Of a stretch of DNA of 64,000 nt, positions 60,210 to 64,000 are shown in pieces. Below the pieces are notes generated by a model that was given only the letters and a program-made list of their open reading frames with translations, ran no database searches and was not told the origin of the DNA. The translations under genes were made by a program, and so were the position numbers. Every line of letters begins with the position of its first letter. The first letter of the stretch is position 1. Source of the stretch: Myxococcales bacterium (GTDB lineage: Bacteria; Myxococcota_A; Polyangia; Polyangiales; Ga0077539); the NCBI GenBank assembly GCA_016793325.1, contig JAEUKI010000027.1:1-64000 (forward strand), read 5' to 3'.

Positions 60210-63200
60210 ATGAGCCGAGCGAACGTCGCTTCGATCGTTCGCGCCAGAGCGAACGCGGTCCGTGGATGTACGCCTTCACGCTGGCGCTTGTGGGGAGTGC
60301 TCGTCGCGTCGATGAGCGCGAGCTGTGCGAAAACAGGGCTCGAAGTGGGGTGCACAGAGGGGAGCGTGCGCTGGTGTCCGTGCCTCGACGGGCGGTTCGG
60401 CACACAGCGATGCCTCCCCAATCGCACGTACGGTCCCTGCACCTGCGCGAGTCAGGATGGCGGAACAGGGCCCGCGTGCACGGGCGCCGCGCTCGCGTCG
60501 GGGTGTCGTGTGGGGCGGTGTCTCGTGAGCGCTCCGCTCGGCGCCTTGGGTGAGCGAGCGATCCTCTCTGTGTCCGAAGTGCCAGTCCCGGCTTCGATGC
60601 GCATGGACGCGATCGGGCCGAGTTTGTGCGAGGTCCGCGCGCTCGACGGCGCAGCGGCGTCGGGCGTCTTGCGCCTCTCGATCACCATCGACGAGCGCGC
60701 GCCCGAGGACGCGACGTTCTTCGAAGACCGCCCTCCGCTCGCGAGGTTTATCTCGGGCGCGTCGGCGCGGGAAAACTCGGTAGAGTCGTTGATCCCGGGG
60801 ACGGGGACCTTCGGCGTGACCCGTCGACCCAGCCGTTTTTCGATCGCGGACACGCTGGGCATCGAGCAATTTCCCGTGGATTCGGGCGCGGGGCTGGCGC
60901 GCAACGTCAGCAACGCGGGCTTCAGCGCTGCGCACTGGGACGGAACTCGGCTGTACATCGGCTCCGGCCGCCGCGTGCTCGTGTATCGAACGCTGCGGCC
61001 GCGGCTGGGGCAACGGCCGGACCTCGTGCTCGGCCAGCCCGACCTCGTGAGCAATCGCACTGAAATCACAGCGTCGACCCTCTCGTCGGTCACGTCGATT
61101 TGGTCCGACGGCGCGCGGCTGATCGTCGGAGACGGCTCGCGCGTGCTGATCTGGAAGAGCCTCCCCACGCGGGATTTCACGCCCGCGGACCTCGTGCTCG
61201 GCCAGCGTGATTTCTCGACGAACCAGAGCAACGCCGCGGGTATCTCTGCCGCGAGCCTCGGGAGCGTCGCGCAAGTCACCAGCGACGGGACGCGCGTGGC
61301 CGTCGCGGACTCAGGAAATCACCGCGTTCTCGTGTGGGACCGATTTCCCGCGGTGTCGGGAGCGCCCGCGGATCGGGTGATCGGACAAGTCGACTTCAAT
61401 ACCGGCTCGAACGAATCACCGGGCGCGACGCCGCTCTACATCCCCTCGGGCGTCTCGCTCGAACCCGAGCACACGTGGGTCACGAGCTATGCGCACCAAC
61501 GCGGCGGACTCCATCGCGTCGCGCTCGGCGCGATGGCGGTCAACCCGCCGCCCGAGCTAACGCCGCTGCGCTCGACGGTCGACATTCAACCGGACAACAT
61601 CTTTCGCGGCGGCGCCGTCACGATGATGGCCGACGGCGCGCTGGCGGTGCGCGTGCTCTGGGGCGCGCACGTCGCGCTGTTTCGCAGCCCTCCGACGACG
61701 ACCCGCGCGTCCAGCGACTTGACCCTCGGATACCCGACGCGATTTCGCGAGGTGCTCAGCCTCGAGTCCGCCTCGACGCTCGAGAGCGCTCCGCACGTGA
61801 GCTCGCACGGATCGGTGCTGCTCGCCGCAGACGTCGGGCGCTTGATGATCTGGGACCACACGCCAGAGTTCACCTTCGAACCCGCGAGCTACGTGTGGGG
61901 GCAGGGCGGCGCGTCGACCAACATCCGCGCGATCGACTTTCGAGGCCTCTCCGAACAATCCCTGGGCGCCCCCGCGGACGTCGCGGTCCGCGGAACAACC
62001 ATCGCCGTCGCAGACCGCGGAAACAACCGCGTGCTTCTGTTCGACCGCGATCGCGTCCTCGCGGGCGATCGTCGCGCGAGTCTCGTGCTCGGGCAGCCGG
62101 ACTTTCGCTCGTACGCGGCCAATCGCGATCGCGACGTCCCGTCGGCAGACTCGCTCTCGGCGCCCTCTGGCGTCGCGCTGGACGGGACGCGCTTGTACGT
62201 CGCGGACTCGGCCAACCACCGCGTCCTCGTGTGGAGCTCGCTGCCGACCGCCAACGGTCAACCCGCGGACATCGTGCTCGGGCAAGTTGATTTCATGGGC
62301 TCTCGTCCCAACCACGGCCTCGGCGATCGTTCGCCGCGCGACGGGGTCGGCGACGCCGACGACGCGGGCCTCTTCGAGCCGGTCGGCGTGAGCGCGTCGG
62401 ACACCTCGCTGTTCGTCGCGGACCGCGTGAACAACCGCGTGTTGCGCTGGGCGATCAGCGCGCTGCGCAACGGGGCGCCCGCGAGCGCGGTGCTCGGGCA
62501 AGCGGACGCCACGAGCACCGTGCCCAATCGCGGGCTCGGGTCGTTTGTTCCCTCGCCGGACGGCTTCAACTTGCCGATGGGCGTGACGGCCGACGGCGAC
62601 GATCTGTGGGTCGCGGACACCGAGAACAACCGCGTCGTGCTCGTCGAAGCCGCGTCGACCGCGCCCCGCGCGACCCGTTGGATCGGCCAGCGCGACGGTC
62701 GCTCGATCGCCAACCCGCAGGCCGCGCCCCCCGGAAGCGGCGGCGCAGGAACCATCTACGGCTACACGCCCAACACGGACAACGTCGTGATGCCGCGCGG
62801 CGTCGCTCGCGTCGGCGACACGCTGGTTGTCTCGGAGTTCGTCGTTCACCGCTTGCACACGTATTCGATCGCCACCGGAGCTTCGATCGCCGTCACGGGA
62901 CAGCGCTCGGACAGCGCGCAAGACATCAACGCTGGCGGCGTGAGCGCGATGTCCTTCGCGCGACCGCTGGGCATCGCCGCGGACGGAGAGCGACTGTGGG
63001 TCGCAGACTCGCGCAACCACCGCGTCGTGGCGCACCCTGTTCCGCTCGCGCGATTGCAGCAGTCCATGGCGACGCACCTGCTCGGGCAAGAGCTCTTCGT
63101 GCGCTCGGGGTTCAACGAATCGAGCTCGGCGCGCGGCGCCGTCGTGCGAACCCCCGTGGGCCTCGCGCGCTCCGAGCGCTCGGTGTTCGTCGCGGACGCG

Positions 63201-64000
63201 GGCTTCCACCGCGTGCTGCGCTTCGACGCGCCCCCGGGCGGGACCCCGAGCTGGACGCCGTCGAGCGTTCCCTCCGCGATCTACGGGCAACCCAACGACG
63301 GGCTCACGCTCGCCAATCGAGGCGGGCCGGTGTCCGCGAGCACGCTCAACGGGCCGACCGCGGTGACGGCGCGCGGAGACGTCGTCGTGATCGCCGACAC
63401 GAGCAATCACCGTGTGTTGGTCTTCGATGCTGCCAATACGCAGGCGAGGTTGGTGCTCGGTCAGCGAGACTTCTCGAGCGCGCAAGCGAACAGCGGCTCC
63501 GGGCCTTCGGCTTCGTCGCTCCAGAGCCCGCAAGCGGTGCTCTTCGACGGTCGACAGCTGTTCGTCGCGGACACTGCAAATCACCGCGTGCTCGTGTGGA
63601 ACGAGCTCCCGACGCGCGACGGTCAACCCGCGGACGTCGTGCTCGGACAACAAGACTTCTCGAGCTTCGAAGGCAATCGAGGCTCGTCGACTCCGTCCGC
63701 AGAGACGATGCTCTTTCCGATCGCGCTCCACGTGATCGGCGACGCGTTGCTCGTCGCGGACAGCGGAAACAACCGCGTGCTTCGCTTCGATCGCCGCGCG
63801 TCGCTGCGCTCGGGCGCGGCCGCGGACCTCGTGCTGGGACAGCGATCGGCCATCGAGCGACAGAGCGCGATCGACCTCGACGAGCTCGATCGCATGGGCG
63901 GCCCGAGCGCGCTCGCGGACGACGGCGTGTTTCTCTTCGTGTTGGACCGCGATTTGTCCCGGATTCTGCGGTTCTCGCTCGCGTCGACGCGCCCGCGCGC
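60210..64000 (+). CDS. Very large NHL-repeat lipoprotein (cut by window end)
   Basis: Partial; at least 1263 residues with no stop before the window end. The N-terminus (RLWGVLVASMSASCAKTG) gives a signal with lipobox SASC. A Cys-rich segment follows (VGCTEGSVRWCPCLDGRFGT; YGPCTCASQDG). Then come a dozen or more NHL-type blades with the recurring pattern GVALDGTRLYVADSANHRVL, VWSSLPTANGQPADIVLGQ, and a D-F pair. Each blade is about 50-60 residues and contains VADxxNxRVL. It should form several beta-propellers outside the cell. No enzymatic domain is seen in the visible part. It is divergent from the GST gene, 140 bases away. Confidence 0.85.
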   Translation, partial: MSRANVASIVRARANAVRGCTPSRWRLWGVLVASMSASCAKTGLEVGCTEGSVRWCPCLDGRFGTQRCLPNRTYGPCTCASQDGGTGPACTGAALASGCRVGRCLVSAPLGALGERAILSVSEVPVPASMRMDAIGPSLCEVRALDGAAASGVLRLSITIDERAPEDATFFEDRPPLARFISGASARENSVESLIPGTGTFGVTRRPSRFSIADTLGIEQFPVDSGAGLARNVSNAGFSAAHWDGTRLYIGSGRRVLVYRTLRPRLGQRPDLVLGQPDLVSNRTEITASTLSSVTSIWSDGARLIVGDGSRVLIWKSLPTRDFTPADLVLGQRDFSTNQSNAAGISAASLGSVAQVTSDGTRVAVADSGNHRVLVWDRFPAVSGAPADRVIGQVDFNTGSNESPGATPLYIPSGVSLEPEHTWVTSYAHQRGGLHRVALGAMAVNPPPELTPLRSTVDIQPDNIFRGGAVTMMADGALAVRVLWGAHVALFRSPPTTTRASSDLTLGYPTRFREVLSLESASTLESAPHVSSHGSVLLAADVGRLMIWDHTPEFTFEPASYVWGQGGASTNIRAIDFRGLSEQSLGAPADVAVRGTTIAVADRGNNRVLLFDRDRVLAGDRRASLVLGQPDFRSYAANRDRDVPSADSLSAPSGVALDGTRLYVADSANHRVLVWSSLPTANGQPADIVLGQVDFMGSRPNHGLGDRSPRDGVGDADDAGLFEPVGVSASDTSLFVADRVNNRVLRWAISALRNGAPASAVLGQADATSTVPNRGLGSFVPSPDGFNLPMGVTADGDDLWVADTENNRVVLVEAASTAPRATRWIGQRDGRSIANPQAAPPGSGGAGTIYGYTPNTDNVVMPRGVARVGDTLVVSEFVVHRLHTYSIATGASIAVTGQRSDSAQDINAGGVSAMSFARPLGIAADGERLWVADSRNHRVVAHPVPLARLQQSMATHLLGQELFVRSGFNESSSARGAVVRTPVGLARSERSVFVADAGFHRVLRFDAPPGGTPSWTPSSVPSAIYGQPNDGLTLANRGGPVSASTLNGPTAVTARGDVVVIADTSNHRVLVFDAANTQARLVLGQRDFSSAQANSGSGPSASSLQSPQAVLFDGRQLFVADTANHRVLVWNELPTRDGQPADVVLGQQDFSSFEGNRGSSTPSAETMLFPIALHVIGDALLVADSGNNRVLRFDRRASLRSGAAADLVLGQRSAIERQSAIDLDELDRMGGPSALADDGVFLFVLDRDLSRILRFSLASTRPR

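Noticed and set aside
61557..63731. Long minus-strand frame inside the NHL gene
   Set aside because: It spans the same repeats in antisense and shows a periodic Arg/His pattern caused by them. The plus-strand frame is open through to the window end with clear NHL blades.

Overview
High-GC DNA from a bacterial chromosome, most likely a myxobacterium or close relative (Myxococcota, perhaps Polyangia). Basis: very high GC; many lipoprotein genes with Asp/Gly/Ser-rich spacers after the lipobox; MopE-like and Stig1-like Cys repeats; NHL, vWA, V4R and LytTR proteins; and a ribosomal-protein block. The taxon is inferred from gene style; no 16S or tRNA gene was seen.

Layout. 1-140: right end of an IS3-family element. 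175-19802: accessory chromosome, with a PARG-like hydrolase, many predicted lipoproteins, AraC and LysR regulators, a 2OG-Fe(II) oxygenase/V4R cluster, a Cys-rich ECF-sigma operon (14461-15849), and two ferritin-like proteins around a divergent promoter region. 19803-33247: a housekeeping block in the order rplV rpsC rplP rpmC rpsQ rplN rplX rplE rpsN rpsH rplF rplR rpsE rpmD rplO secY adk infA rpmJ rpsM rpsK rpsD, then rpoA and rplQ. All are on the plus strand. The block starts at rplV behind its own promoter, so the usual first six S10 genes are not here, and map is absent between adk and infA. 33294-35790: a class III aminotransferase with a LuxE-type acyl-protein synthetase. 35785-38875: an AraC regulator with a membrane protein, divergent from a LytS/LytTR two-component pair. 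38973-47157: secreted, lipoprotein and membrane proteins. 47198-50769 (minus): ECF sigma, putative anti-sigma and a MopE-like lipoprotein, followed by a second repeat lipoprotein. 50943-60069: more envelope proteins, a LuxC-type acyl-CoA reductase, a protein with a long charged tail, a WYL regulator and a GST. 60210 to the window end: a very large NHL-repeat lipoprotein, cut by the window.

How the genes may work together. The ribosomal block makes ribosome, translocon and RNA polymerase parts. rpoA has its own promoter and lies between two strong hairpins, so it may be set separately. LuxE, LuxC and the class III aminotransferase together could turn a fatty acid into an aldehyde and then an amine; this is inference, and luxC is 18 kb away. 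Two ECF sigma operons each end in Cys-rich envelope proteins, suggesting envelope or metal stress responses. Most remaining genes encode exported proteins whose role cannot be read from sequence.
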